From contig JAVEDE010000078.1 of NCBI GenBank assembly GCA_030841105.1, positions 78,105-142,104 of the forward strand: a stretch of 64,000 nucleotides of DNA. Reading direction: 5' to 3'. A program made the position numbers and the translations under genes. Source of the DNA: Pyrinomonadaceae bacterium (GTDB lineage Bacteria > Acidobacteriota > Blastocatellia > Pyrinomonadales > Pyrinomonadaceae). Every line of letters starts with the position of its first letter. Position 1 is the stretch's first letter. Positions 36,754 through 45,007 of the stretch are shown piece by piece. Below the pieces are notes generated by a model, which was not told the DNA's origin, ran no database searches, and worked only from the letters and a program-made list of their open reading frames with translations.

Positions 36754-38137
36754 ATTTTGCAGGTTGCGTGGCCGCGGGTTTGGCGTCGTCGCTGCCGCGC
36801 CAGCGCGTGGCGACTTTCACGAGGTCGTTGGTGATGACGAAGCCCATCAAGAGGAGCAGCATCACCATGCCGACCTGTTGGATGCGCTCGCGGATGGTCA
36901 TTGACATGCGGACGCCGATCCAGCCGAGCACGGCTTCAATGCCGAGCAGGAAGATCGCGCCGCCGTCGAGCACGGGGATCGGCAGCAGGTTGACGATGCC
37001 GAGGTTCAAACTCAGGAAGCCGAGCATCGCGAAGACGCCCGCCCAGCCGAATTTCGCCGCCGCGTTAGACGAAGCCTGCGCGATGCCAATGGGGCCTGAC
37101 AGAGACTCGCGCGCAGAACGTTGCCCGCGGAAAATTTGCGCGAAGGCCGCGCCCGTCATCCGCAGCACTTCGAGGTTGCGCTGCACGGCGTAGCCCATCG
37201 CTGCGACGGGACCGATGCGCTGCTGCGGTAAAATTGATTCGGGCGCAAAGCCGATCTTGCCTTCCGCGCTCGTCTTCGCGCTGAACTCCTGCCGCTGCCC
37301 GTCGCGCTCGATTGTCAGACGCACGCCATCGTTCGGGTGCGCCTGAATCATGGCGCGCACGTCGAACTCGTCGCGCACAGGCTCGCCGTTCACCGCAATC
37401 ACGCGGTCGTTAACTTTTAGTCCCGCAGCTTCGGCGGGCGACCCGGCGACGACCTGCGTGATCATCACGGGCAGTTCGCCGTAGTCGGGACGGAAATCAA
37501 TGTCGCCGATGCTCTCGCCTTCCTCCGTGTACTTCGTCGGCTTGATCGCCAGATCGAGACGCTGCCCGCTGCGCTCCACCGCTATCGGCAAAGACTGATC
37601 CGGCGAGAGTCGCACGTCGTTCAGGATGCGTTCCCAAGAAGGGTTCTCTTTGCCGTTGAAGGCGAGCACGCGGTCGCCCGCGCGCAAGCCCGCCGCCTCG
37701 GCCACGCCCTGCGGTTTCACGTAACGGATGGTGGGCGAGGCCGGAGACATCGGCACGCCCGCGATCATCGCGCCCGTCCAGACAACCGTGAGCGCGGTCA
37801 AAATGTTCATCGTCGGCCCGGCCACCATCACGAGAAACTTCTGCCAGCGCGGGCGCAGGTCGAAACGCTCGTTCGCGGGGATGTCGCTCTCGCCCGCGCC
37901 TTCGACCGCCGCGTTCGACTCGTCGCCGCCGAGCTTAACGTAGCCGCCGAGCGGGATCAGGCTGACGCGGTAGTCGGTCGTGCCCCAGCGCGTGCCGAAC
38001 AGGCGCGGCCCGAAGCCGACCGAAAACGTCTCCACGCGCATTTTGAGAAGTTTCGCCACGATGAAGTGGCCGAACTCGTGCAGCACGACGGCCGCGCCGA
38101 GAATGAAGATGAATGCGAGCAAACCGATGAAACTCAT
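36752..38137 (-). CDS. rseP: Site-2 intramembrane zinc protease (RIP family)
   Basis: 461 residues. RseP cleaves membrane-spanning anti-sigma factors and leftover signal peptides. His20-Glu-Phe-Gly-His24 (VLHEFGHFIVAKLLKMRVE) lies in the first transmembrane helix. Two PDZ domains follow (about 120-195, YVKPQGVAEAAGLRAGDRV; about 205-285, VVAGSPAEAAGLKVNDRVI). The second metal motif is NLLPIPVLDGG in the C-terminal membrane part. The length and order match the family. The gene lies between dxr and ispG, a frequent bacterial arrangement. Its substrate might include the anti-sigma factor at 48.3 kb, but that is speculative. Confidence 0.95.
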   Translation of the reverse strand: MSFIGLLAFIFILGAAVVLHEFGHFIVAKLLKMRVETFSVGFGPRLFGTRWGTTDYRVSLIPLGGYVKLGGDESNAAVEGAGESDIPANERFDLRPRWQKFLVMVAGPTMNILTALTVVWTGAMIAGVPMSPASPTIRYVKPQGVAEAAGLRAGDRVLAFNGKENPSWERILNDVRLSPDQSLPIAVERSGQRLDLAIKPTKYTEEGESIGDIDFRPDYGELPVMITQVVAGSPAEAAGLKVNDRVIAVNGEPVRDEFDVRAMIQAHPNDGVRLTIERDGQRQEFSAKTSAEGKIGFAPESILPQQRIGPVAAMGYAVQRNLEVLRMTGAAFAQIFRGQRSARESLSGPIGIAQASSNAAAKFGWAGVFAMLGFLSLNLGIVNLLPIPVLDGGAIFLLGIEAVLGWIGVRMSMTIRERIQQVGMVMLLLLMGFVITNDLVKVATRWRGSDDAKPAATQPAK

Positions 38138-38246
38138 ATTTTAAGCGTCTTTCTCCGAACCAACTCACGGGCGAACCACGTTAGAAGCGACAACCACGCC
38201 GACAGTTGCACCAAAGAGTTTACGGGCTTGAACTTACCGCGTCAAA

Positions 38247-39434
38247 CTAGCCGATCACGGAAACCAGCGCGTTGATCTCTTCCGACGCGCTCAGGCGTGC
38301 CGCCCGGTCGGTTTCGAGCACGGCGTCGAGGTCTGTCACAGGGCGCGACTCGTGGCCGTCGAGGACGTGCTCGATGACGCGCGGGATGTCGGTCAGGCGG
38401 ATGCGTTCTTCGAGAAACGCGGCGACGGCCGTCTCGTTCGCGGCGTTCAAAGCGGCGGGCATCGTGCCGCCCGCGCGCAGGGCGCGGTAGGCGAGCGCGA
38501 GGCAGGGGAAACGTTCCGTGTCGGGCGCGTCGAAGTGGAGCGCGGACATCTGCGTCAGGTCGAGCGCGGGCAGTTGGCACGGGTGGCGTTCAGGGTAGGT
38601 CAGCGCATACTGGATGGCGTGGCGCATGTCCGTCACGCCCAACTGCGCGATGACCGAGCCGTCCACGAGTTCGATCATCGAATGGACGATTGATTCGGGA
38701 TGGACGAGCACGTCTATCTGATCGGCCTCGAAGCCGAACAGCCAGCGCGCCTCCACCACTTCCAAGCCCTTGTTCATCAGCGTCGCCGAATCAATCGTGA
38801 TCTTCGCGCCCATCTCCCAAGTCGGGTGGCGCATCGCCTCGGCCACCGTCGCACGCTCCATCTCGCCGTGCGTCTTCGTGCGGAAGGGGCCGCCGGAAGC
38901 GGTCAGGACGAGGCGGCGCACCTCCGCGCGTCGCTCGCCGCGCAGGCATTGATGCAGCGCGTTGTGTTCGGAGTCAACGGGCAGGAGTTCCGCGCCCGAC
39001 GCCTCGGCCGCACGCGTCATCAACTCGCCCGCCATGACGAGCGTCTCCTTGTTGGCGAGCGCGACGCGCTTCCCCGCTTCGAGCGCGCGCAGCGTCGGCA
39101 CGAACCCGACTGCGCCCACCGTCGCGCTGACGACGCAACTCGCGCCCGCGTGCGTTGCCACTTCGACCAACCCGGCCTCGCCGTGGAGCAGGCGCGGCGG
39201 CGCGGCGACGTTCGCGCGTGCGAGTTCGGCGCGCAACTCCGCCGCGCACTCCTCCGTTTCGACGGAGACGAGTTCCGGTCGGTAACGCGCGCACTGTTCC
39301 GCGAGTTTGCGGACGTTGCGCCCGGCGGCGAGCGCGACCACGGCGAAATCGTCGCGGAAGGCGTCAACGACGCGTAACGTGTTGACGCCGATCGAGCCGG
39401 TCGAACCTAAAATCGCGATGCCCCGTTTGTTCAT
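38247..39434 (-). CDS. dxr: 1-deoxy-D-xylulose 5-phosphate reductoisomerase
   Basis: 395 residues. It converts DXP to MEP with NADPH, the first committed step of the MEP pathway. The nucleotide-binding motif is AILGSTGSIGVNTLRVVD at the N-terminus. The active site is recognisable: LPVDSEHNALHQCLRG, LTASGGPFRTKT, EMGAKITIDSATLMNKGLEV and LVHPESIVHSMIE. The family length is about 390-400. Its ATG overlaps the stop of the upstream gene (four bases, ATGA), so the two are translationally coupled. Together with ispG in the same strand group it supplies isoprenoid precursors for UppS. Confidence 0.96.
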   Translation of the reverse strand: MNKRGIAILGSTGSIGVNTLRVVDAFRDDFAVVALAAGRNVRKLAEQCARYRPELVSVETEECAAELRAELARANVAAPPRLLHGEAGLVEVATHAGASCVVSATVGAVGFVPTLRALEAGKRVALANKETLVMAGELMTRAAEASGAELLPVDSEHNALHQCLRGERRAEVRRLVLTASGGPFRTKTHGEMERATVAEAMRHPTWEMGAKITIDSATLMNKGLEVVEARWLFGFEADQIDVLVHPESIVHSMIELVDGSVIAQLGVTDMRHAIQYALTYPERHPCQLPALDLTQMSALHFDAPDTERFPCLALAYRALRAGGTMPAALNAANETAVAAFLEERIRLTDIPRVIEHVLDGHESRPVTDLDAVLETDRAARLSASEEINALVSVIG

Positions 39435-40210
39435 TCATCTCCCAGATACTTGTCGAGCAGGGCGGCCAGTTGTTGCCGCGAGATCGCCCCCGTGCGCCGC
39501 TCCCGCTCCTTGCCGTCCTGATAGATCGAGACGACCGGAACTTTCCCGATGTTGAACCGACGGTAGAGGGCGGGCTGCTCGTCGAGGTTGTAGCGGACGA
39601 GGTTCACGCGCTCCGAGTAGTCTTCCGACAACTCATCGAGAGTTTTTTCGAGAGCTTTGCTGTCGAGACTGGACTGCGTGAGGAAGACGACCATCGTCGT
39701 TCCCTCGGCTTGCAACACGTTTGCGTTGAAGTTCTCTTCGTCGAAGCCGTCGCCCGCGCTGGGCGGCTCAATCGTCACGCCCTCACGCCCCGCGACGCCG
39801 CGGGCTTCCGCGTCGCGCTCGTAGGGGTTGAGCAGGTTGACGGTCTGCCCCGCGTCGTTCGTGTAGCTGGCCGCGACAACCACCCAATCGCGCCCGTTGC
39901 GGTAAGACAAATTGACGCTCGCGGGCACGGTCTTCTTCGCGCCGATGGTCTTTAGGTTGAGCGTCGCCTCGCCGTCGGAGTTGTGCGAGTTGATGTTGCC
40001 CGTCACCCAGAAGCCGAAGTCGCGCACTTCGCCGATGTCGCTTTTGAGTTTCTCGTTCTTCTGCAAAAAAATCTTGGCGGTCTGGGCGGCCTCGCTCTTG
40101 CCGATGGTGGAGAAGGCGACCCACACGATGCCGCCGACGAAGAGTGCGACGACGAGCGCGAGCACGGCGACGACCCCGCCGATGATGAGCAGAATCTTTT
40201 TAGTTGTCAT
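39431..40210 (-). CDS. Membrane-anchored Coa1-like / thioredoxin-like fusion, no CxxC
   Basis: 259 residues. One transmembrane helix near the N-terminus (LLIIGGVVAVLALVVALFVG) and the next 90 residues resemble the cytochrome-oxidase-assembly (Coa1) domain type (EKLKSDIGEVRDFGFWVTGN). Residues about 155-258 read as a thioredoxin fold: GTTMVVFLTQSSLDS, VNLVRYNLDEQPALYRRFNI and GKVPVVSIYQDG, with the cis-proline in KVPVV. The active-site CxxC is replaced by SSLD, so it cannot be a normal thiol oxidoreductase. It is coupled to dxr by a four-base overlap. Function unknown; a binding or assembly role is plausible. Confidence 0.7.
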   Translation of the reverse strand: MTTKKILLIIGGVVAVLALVVALFVGGIVWVAFSTIGKSEAAQTAKIFLQKNEKLKSDIGEVRDFGFWVTGNINSHNSDGEATLNLKTIGAKKTVPASVNLSYRNGRDWVVVAASYTNDAGQTVNLLNPYERDAEARGVAGREGVTIEPPSAGDGFDEENFNANVLQAEGTTMVVFLTQSSLDSKALEKTLDELSEDYSERVNLVRYNLDEQPALYRRFNIGKVPVVSIYQDGKERERRTGAISRQQLAALLDKYLGDE

Positions 40211-40249
40211 GTGGCGTTTATCGTCCCGCCGGAAAACTCACGGCGCGGT

Positions 40250-41098
40250 TCAGGGAAGTTGCGGTGCGTGCCGAATCACGTCGGCGAAATAGAAGACGGC
40301 GAAATAGTAGATGAGGGGCGCATTGAAGAGCAAGCTATCGAGCCGGTCGAGGAGGCCGCCGTGGCCGGGCAGAATCTTGGCCGCGTCCTTCGCGCCCGAC
40401 CCGCGTTTGAGCGCGCTCTCCGTCAAATCTCCGACCACGCCGAGCACGTTCATCGCCGCCGCCAGCGGCAAGGCCGCGCGCAAACCCAGTTCGGGGAAGA
40501 ACCAGTAGTGCGCCAAGACAGCGAAACCTAAACTCGCCAAGAGGCCGCCGACCGCGCCCTCCCAAGTCTTCCCCGGACTGACGTTGGGCGCGAGTTTATG
40601 ACGACCGAAGGCGCGCCCGGTGTAATAGGCCGCCGTGTCCGAGCCCATCAGCACGAGGAAGAAGAACGAGAGCAGGTCGGCCGCGAGTCCATCGGGGAAG
40701 CCCGTGCGGAGCGCGATCAGATGACCGCCGAGCAGTACGACGTAGCAGACGCCGAGCACGGTTGCGCCCGTCGCCGGGATCATGCGCTCGAAGGGCGCGC
40801 CCTTGAGCATCGCGCCCGCGAGCGACGCGATGATGAGGGCGACTAAGATCATCAGCAACAGCGCAGCCCACTCGGAGGGCGCGTTGAAGTAGAAGGCCGT
40901 CAGCAGCGCGACGGCGAAGATCGTGCCGAGTTCGCGTTGCGCCTTCGCGTCGCGCTTGCTCGACAGCATCCAGAACTCGTAGAGGCCGACCATCATGGCC
41001 GCCGCCGCCAGCCCGACGAAGAGAAGTTCAAGACGGCCGATCAAAATTGAAGCGATGAGGATGGGCAGGGCGATGATGGCTGTGATGACGCGCGACAT
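40250..41098 (-). CDS. cdsA: Phosphatidate cytidylyltransferase (CDP-diglyceride synthase)
   Basis: 282 residues, membrane. CdsA forms CDP-diacylglycerol from phosphatidate and CTP, the branch point for phospholipid synthesis. About eight hydrophobic segments are visible. The C-terminal family signature is present: SDTAAYYTGRAFGRHKLAP, SPGKTWEGAVGGLLAS, and VGDLTESALKRGSGAKDAAK with LPGHGGLLDRLDSLLF. It sits between the Gly-rich membrane protein gene and the Coa1-like gene on the minus strand, in the common uppS-cdsA-dxr order. Confidence 0.95.
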   Translation of the reverse strand: MSRVITAIIALPILIASILIGRLELLFVGLAAAAMMVGLYEFWMLSSKRDAKAQRELGTIFAVALLTAFYFNAPSEWAALLLMILVALIIASLAGAMLKGAPFERMIPATGATVLGVCYVVLLGGHLIALRTGFPDGLAADLLSFFFLVLMGSDTAAYYTGRAFGRHKLAPNVSPGKTWEGAVGGLLASLGFAVLAHYWFFPELGLRAALPLAAAMNVLGVVGDLTESALKRGSGAKDAAKILPGHGGLLDRLDSLLFNAPLIYYFAVFYFADVIRHAPQLP

Positions 41099-41193
41099 TA
41101 GTTTTCAGTGTTTGACGGGCGAGAGCGTGCGCCCCTTTGCAGGTTTAGTTTGAAGTTGGAAGAACATAAGGAGAGTTCAAGCGCGCCTTCGAT

Positions 41194-41583
41194 TCAATCG
41201 GACGAACCCCCGTCGCCGCCACCGCCCGAATCACCACCGCCGGAGTCGCCGCCGCCGCTATCGCCACCGAAGTCACCGCCGCTCCCGCCGCCGCTGAAGT
41301 CGCCACCCCCGCTGAAGTCGCCGCCCGCGGAGTGGCCGCCGAAGTCGCTGCTGCTGTAACTGTCGCCGCTCGTGTAATCGCTGCCGTGCGACGCGACGTT
41401 GGAAAAGCCGCCGCTGTCGCCCGTGCCGCCGGAGTGCCACGTGTCGTGGTGAGGCAGGATGCTGTAATTGTCGGTCGCACTATTCGTGCTTCCATCTTTG
41501 AGCCGACGGCGAAAAATCACGCCGATGGCTACGACGAACAGCACGATTACGATCACGACGAAGGTAGCGGAAGTATCGTCCAT
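41194..41583 (-). CDS. Small membrane protein with a Gly/Ser/Asp-rich tail
   Basis: 129 residues. One transmembrane helix (FVVIVIVLFVVAIGVIF, residues 8-24) is followed by a basic stop-transfer (RRRLKDG) and a low-complexity tail dominated by Gly, Ser and Asp (for instance GGDFSGGGDFSGGG near residue 90). A conserved-looking LPHHDTWHSGG lies just after the helix. The tail has a roughly five-to-nine residue period. It lies between uppS and cdsA. No function is recognised; a Gly-rich tail facing outside or inside cannot be decided here. Confidence 0.65.
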   Translation of the reverse strand: MDDTSATFVVIVIVLFVVAIGVIFRRRLKDGSTNSATDNYSILPHHDTWHSGGTGDSGGFSNVASHGSDYTSGDSYSSSDFGGHSAGGDFSGGGDFSGGGSGGDFGGDSGGGDSGGGDSGGGGDGGSSD

Positions 41584-41625
41584 AGTTGCTTACCGGCGAG
41601 ACGCGACCGCCGGATTTAGTGAAAC

Positions 41626-42420
41626 TCACTTCGCGTTCGCCACGAGTTGCAGCCCGCCGAAGCGTCGGTCGCGGCGTTGATACTCGACGATGGCTTCGAG
41701 CAGGTGGACGCGGCGGAAGTCCGGCCACAAAGTTTCGGTCACGTAAATCTCGCTGTAGGCGGCCTGCCAGAGAAGGAAATTCGAGATGCGCATCTCGCCG
41801 CTCGTGCGGACGAGAAGGTCGAGTTCGGGCAACCCGCGCGTGTAGAGTTCGCGCTCGATCTGTTCTTCCGTGATCTCGACGGCGGGGTCGCGGCCTTCGC
41901 GTCCGAGGCGCGCGATGGCGGCGCGGCAGGCGTCAACGATCTCCGCCCGCCCGCCGTAGTTGAGCGCGACGCTCAAGACGAGTCCGTCGTTCGAGGCCGT
42001 GCGCTCGACGGCCTTTTGAATTTCGCGCTGGACGCTGCCGGGCAGCGCGGCAGTGCGGCCGATGGTCTGGAAGCGTATGTTTTGGCGGTCAATCTCTTCG
42101 AGTTCGAGCCGGAGGTAGCGTTTGAGCATCCGCATCAGCGCGTCAACTTCGAGACGCGGGCGTTTCCAGTTCTCGGTCGAGAAGGCGTAGAGCGTGAGCG
42201 CGCCGAGGCCGAGCCGCGCGCTCGTATCCACGGCGGCGCGCACCGCCTCGACGCCCGCGCGATGCCCGGCGATGCGCGGCTGCCCGCGCCCCTTCGCCCA
42301 GCGCCCGTTGCCGTCCATGATGATGCCGACGTGGCGCGGGAGGCGTTCCCACGCGACGCGCTTCAACAACGCCTCGTCGCGCGTCCCCGCCTCGATGTCC
42401 TTCGCGAAATCCGCGAGCAT
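41626..42420 (-). CDS. uppS: Isoprenyl transferase (undecaprenyl diphosphate synthase family)
   Basis: 264 residues; GGGAG is six bases before the ATG. It condenses IPP with farnesyl diphosphate to the C55 carrier for cell-wall synthesis (the chain length cannot be read from sequence). The catalytic Asp and diphosphate site are in IIMDGNGRWAKGRG, followed by RIAGHRAGVEAVR. LTLYAFSTENWKRP and the C-terminal family motif (PELDLLVRTSGEMRISNFLL, then QAAYSEIYVTETLWPDF) are typical. The first gene of the uppS-cdsA-dxr-rseP-ispG set. A repeat array lies upstream, between it and truA. Confidence 0.95.
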   Translation of the reverse strand: MLADFAKDIEAGTRDEALLKRVAWERLPRHVGIIMDGNGRWAKGRGQPRIAGHRAGVEAVRAAVDTSARLGLGALTLYAFSTENWKRPRLEVDALMRMLKRYLRLELEEIDRQNIRFQTIGRTAALPGSVQREIQKAVERTASNDGLVLSVALNYGGRAEIVDACRAAIARLGREGRDPAVEITEEQIERELYTRGLPELDLLVRTSGEMRISNFLLWQAAYSEIYVTETLWPDFRRVHLLEAIVEYQRRDRRFGGLQLVANAK

Positions 42421-42514
42421 TCACGCTCCCCCAAAACCGCCCCTACGAATCAAACGTCCCCGCACAAGACGCCGCATCTTAATCGCCGCACACGCCTCCG
42501 TGCAACAGCAAACA

Positions 42515-42596
42515 GTGACAAGTGACAAGTGACGAGTGACAAGTTGAAGACAAGCTCTGTGTTTTAACTTGTCACTCGTCACTTGTCACTCGTCAC
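42515..42596. repeat. GTGACAA heptamer repeat as inverted arms, truA-uppS gap
   Basis: Left arm 42515-42542: heptamers GTGACAA, GTGACAA, GTGACGA, GTGACAA. Right arm 42569-42596: complement, TTGTCAC, TCGTCAC, TTGTCAC, TCGTCAC. One mismatch in 28. The right arm contains the last truA codons and stop (truA ends YGSDE). Confidence 0.9.
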
Positions 42597-43350
42597 TTCC
42601 GTAATGCACTTCCACCAGCGTCAAGCCCTTCGCCGGGGCGGTCGCGCCCGCGAGAGAGCGTTCGCGCGTGTCGAGCGCGCGGGCGACCTGCGCCGCGTCC
42701 ATCTGCCCGCGCCCGACTTCGAGCAGCGTGCCCGCGATGGAGCGCACCATGTAACGCAGGAAGCCTTCGGCCGACGCCGTGATTTCGACGAGACGGCCGC
42801 GTCCCTCTTCGCTCCAACGCTCACACACTTCGAGCCGTGTGACGTGGCGCACGCGCGTCTCCACGTCGGCCTGTGCGGCGGAGAAGGCCGTCCAGTCATG
42901 CGTGCCGACGAAGAGGCGCGCGCACTCCTGCATCCGCGCGACATCGAGCGGGCGCGCGTCCGTGTGCGCGTAGCGCGACACAAACGGCGACGCGTAACGC
43001 GCGTTGAAGACGCGATAGCGGTAAGTTTTCCCCTGCGCCGAATAGCGCGCGTGAAAATCTTCCCTGACCGTTTCAGCCTCAATGACGCGCACGTCCGGCG
43101 CGAGGTTGCCGTTGACGGCCGCGCGCAGTTTGTCGCCCGACAGTTCGCGCCGCAACTCGACGCTCGCCACCTGCCCCAACGCGTGGACGCCCGCGTCCGT
43201 CCGCCCCGCGCCATTGACGACGACCGCGCGCCCGTCAATCAACGACAGCGCGCGCGCCAACTCGCCCTGCACCGTGCGCGCGCCCGTGCCCTGCACCTGC
43301 CAGCCGTGAAAGTCCGTGCCGTCGTATTGAATGATCAAACGGTAGTTCAT
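42586..43350 (-). CDS. truA: tRNA pseudouridine(38-40) synthase
   Basis: 254 residues from ATG 43350 (MNYRLIIQYDGTDFHGW); the open frame upstream is made of repeat. TruA makes pseudouridine at positions 38-40 in the anticodon arm. The catalytic Asp lies in GAGRTDAGVHALGQV (near residue 53). TYRYRVFNARYASPF and the C-terminal YMVRSIAGTLLEVGRG are family motifs. Its last residues GSDE and the stop are encoded by the heptamer repeat, so the original end may have been altered. The neighbours pyrE and uppS are on the same strand, each separated by a repeat. Confidence 0.94.
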   Translation of the reverse strand: MNYRLIIQYDGTDFHGWQVQGTGARTVQGELARALSLIDGRAVVVNGAGRTDAGVHALGQVASVELRRELSGDKLRAAVNGNLAPDVRVIEAETVREDFHARYSAQGKTYRYRVFNARYASPFVSRYAHTDARPLDVARMQECARLFVGTHDWTAFSAAQADVETRVRHVTRLEVCERWSEEGRGRLVEITASAEGFLRYMVRSIAGTLLEVGRGQMDAAQVARALDTRERSLAGATAPAKGLTLVEVHYGSDE

Positions 43351-43356
43351 AAGACA

Positions 43357-43495
43357 GTGACGAGTGACGAGTGACAAGTGACGAGACAAGAGAAGCAAGT
43401 GAGTCGTCAATCGTGAATAGAGAAAACTGACTTCGTCTATTTACGATTGACGATTCACTTGCTTCTCTTGTCATCTGTCACCTGTCACTTGTCAC
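43357..43495. repeat. Long heptamer-based inverted repeat, pyrE-truA gap
   Basis: Left arm 43357-43424 begins GTGACGA, GTGACGA, GTGACAA, GTGACGA. Right arm 43436-43495 ends TTGTCAT, CTGTCAC, CTGTCAC, TTGTCAC. The two arms also match through the middle (GAGAAGCAAGTGA with TCACTTGCTTCTC), making a hairpin of about 60 bp. The pyrE end (TVTSDR) lies in the right arm. Confidence 0.9.
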
Positions 43496-44098
43496 TGTTT
43501 TCCTGCTTCCCGGTTTTGTCGCCGCTTCGCCGCGTTGGCAGGCGGGGCAGGCGGTGGGGGCGAGGGCGGGCACGTCGAGCGTGGCGAGAGCGGTGCGCGG
43601 GACTCCTACGTCGGCGCGCCCGCCGGAACGATCTATGATCGAGGCCGCGCCGACGACGCTTGCGCCCGCCGCACGCATGGCCGCGATGGTCTCGCGCGTC
43701 GAACCGCCCGTCGTGATCACGTCTTCAACGACGAGGACGCTCTCGCCTGCGCGCACGCCGAAGCCGCGCCGGAGCGTCATCTCGTTCGACGTGTCGCGCT
43801 CCGTCCAGATTGATTTCGCGCCGAGCGCGCGCGCCACTTCGTAGCCGATCACGATGCCGCCGATGGCGGGCGCGACGACCGTCTCGATGCCGCGACCCGC
43901 GAACCCTTCGGCGACGGCGCGCCCGAAGGCTTCGGCTTCCGGCGGGTGCTGGAGCACGAGCGCGCATTGCAGGTAGACGGAACTGTGCAGGCCGCTCGTC
44001 AGGATGAAATGGCCTTCGAGCAGAGCGCCCGTGCGCCGGAATCTCTCAATCACCTCTTCGTGTCGCATGTGCCTTGGTCGCTCCTTCGCGTCCGCCAC
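43478..44098 (-). CDS. pyrE: Orotate phosphoribosyltransferase
   Basis: 206 residues from GTG 44098 (AGGAG seven bases upstream); ATG 44068 (MRHEEVIERF) is an alternative start. It joins orotate to PRPP in UMP synthesis. The PRPP-binding motif is VLVVEDVITTGGSTRET. TSGLHSSVYLQCALV and APAIGGIVIGYEVARAL are typical, as is KSIWTERD. The C-terminal ACPACQRG is an unusual Cys pair, as in a subgroup of PyrE. The last residues KTVTSDR come from the heptamer repeat. It is followed by truA on the same strand. Confidence 0.93.
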   Translation of the reverse strand: MADAKERPRHMRHEEVIERFRRTGALLEGHFILTSGLHSSVYLQCALVLQHPPEAEAFGRAVAEGFAGRGIETVVAPAIGGIVIGYEVARALGAKSIWTERDTSNEMTLRRGFGVRAGESVLVVEDVITTGGSTRETIAAMRAAGASVVGAASIIDRSGGRADVGVPRTALATLDVPALAPTACPACQRGEAATKPGSRKTVTSDR

Positions 44099-44149
44099 TT
44101 CGCGTCTCCTACTTCAATGCGGCGCGGGTCGTGTTACAATGCCGCGCGG

Positions 44150-45007
44150 ATGACGCACCTTTCTAACCTCGTCTTGGATTGTACGTTCGTGCAGGAGATG
44201 GTTGACCTGCTGCGCCTGTCGGGCGGCACGCGCGCGCCCGTCGAGAGCGTCGCCCGCACCGTCCTCCAACTGCCCGGCCTCGACGCGCCCTCGGCCGCGC
44301 TCCTCGTCTCCGACCTCATCAAAGACGACTGGCGTCTGCGCATCACGGACGACTACGAACTCGAACTCTTGTGCGAAGACGCCGATTGCCGCGCGCTCGA
44401 CGAGACGGATTACGTCGTGGTTGACGTGGAGACGACGGGCGCGAAAACTCCCCCGGCGCGCATCACCGAGATCGGGGCGTACCGCGTCCGCGGCGGTCGT
44501 ATCGTCGCCGAGTTTCAAACGCTGGTCAACCCGCAGATGCCGATCCCCTCCTTCATCGTCATGCTCACGGGGATCACGGACGCGATGGTCAAAAACGCGC
44601 CGCTCTTTTCCGAAGTCGCGCAAGACCTCTTGACGTTCATTGACCGCGCCGTGCTCGTCGCGCACAACGCGCCGTTCGACGTGCGTTTCCTCAATCACGA
44701 AATCTCGCGCGTCTTTCCGGGCAAGCGCATGTTCAACGCGCAACTCTGCACCGTCTCGCTCTCGCGCCGCGTCGTGCCGCAACTCGTCAACCACCGCCTG
44801 CACACCGTCGCCGAACACTTCGCCGTGCCCATCGTCAACCGACACCGCGCCGCTGGCGACGCCGCCGCCACCGCCGAAGTCTTCCTCCGCCTGCTCGAAC
44901 TCCTGCAACAGAACGGCGTCCGCGATCTGGCCGCCGCGCGCAAGTTCAAACACGCCGACCACGATCAATACCGCCGCACGACCGCCGGAAGTTCAAGACA
45001 ATTCTGA
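44150..45007 (+). CDS. DnaQ/epsilon-type 3'-5' exonuclease domain protein
   Basis: 285 residues. Residues 1-85 are a small helical or winged-helix domain (NLVLDCTFVQEMVDLLRLSG). Residues about 88-255 are a DEDDh exonuclease: ExoI VVVDVETTGAKTPP, ExoII AHNAPFDVRFLNHE and ExoIII NRHRAAGDAAAT. All four acidic residues and the His are kept. It may proofread or trim DNA/RNA; homology alone does not tell whether it is part of polymerase III. The ATG at 44150 fits the start of the conserved region. Its last 15 bases overlap the convergent VTT gene. Confidence 0.88.
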   Translation: MTHLSNLVLDCTFVQEMVDLLRLSGGTRAPVESVARTVLQLPGLDAPSAALLVSDLIKDDWRLRITDDYELELLCEDADCRALDETDYVVVDVETTGAKTPPARITEIGAYRVRGGRIVAEFQTLVNPQMPIPSFIVMLTGITDAMVKNAPLFSEVAQDLLTFIDRAVLVAHNAPFDVRFLNHEISRVFPGKRMFNAQLCTVSLSRRVVPQLVNHRLHTVAEHFAVPIVNRHRAAGDAAATAEVFLRLLELLQQNGVRDLAAARKFKHADHDQYRRTTAGSSRQF

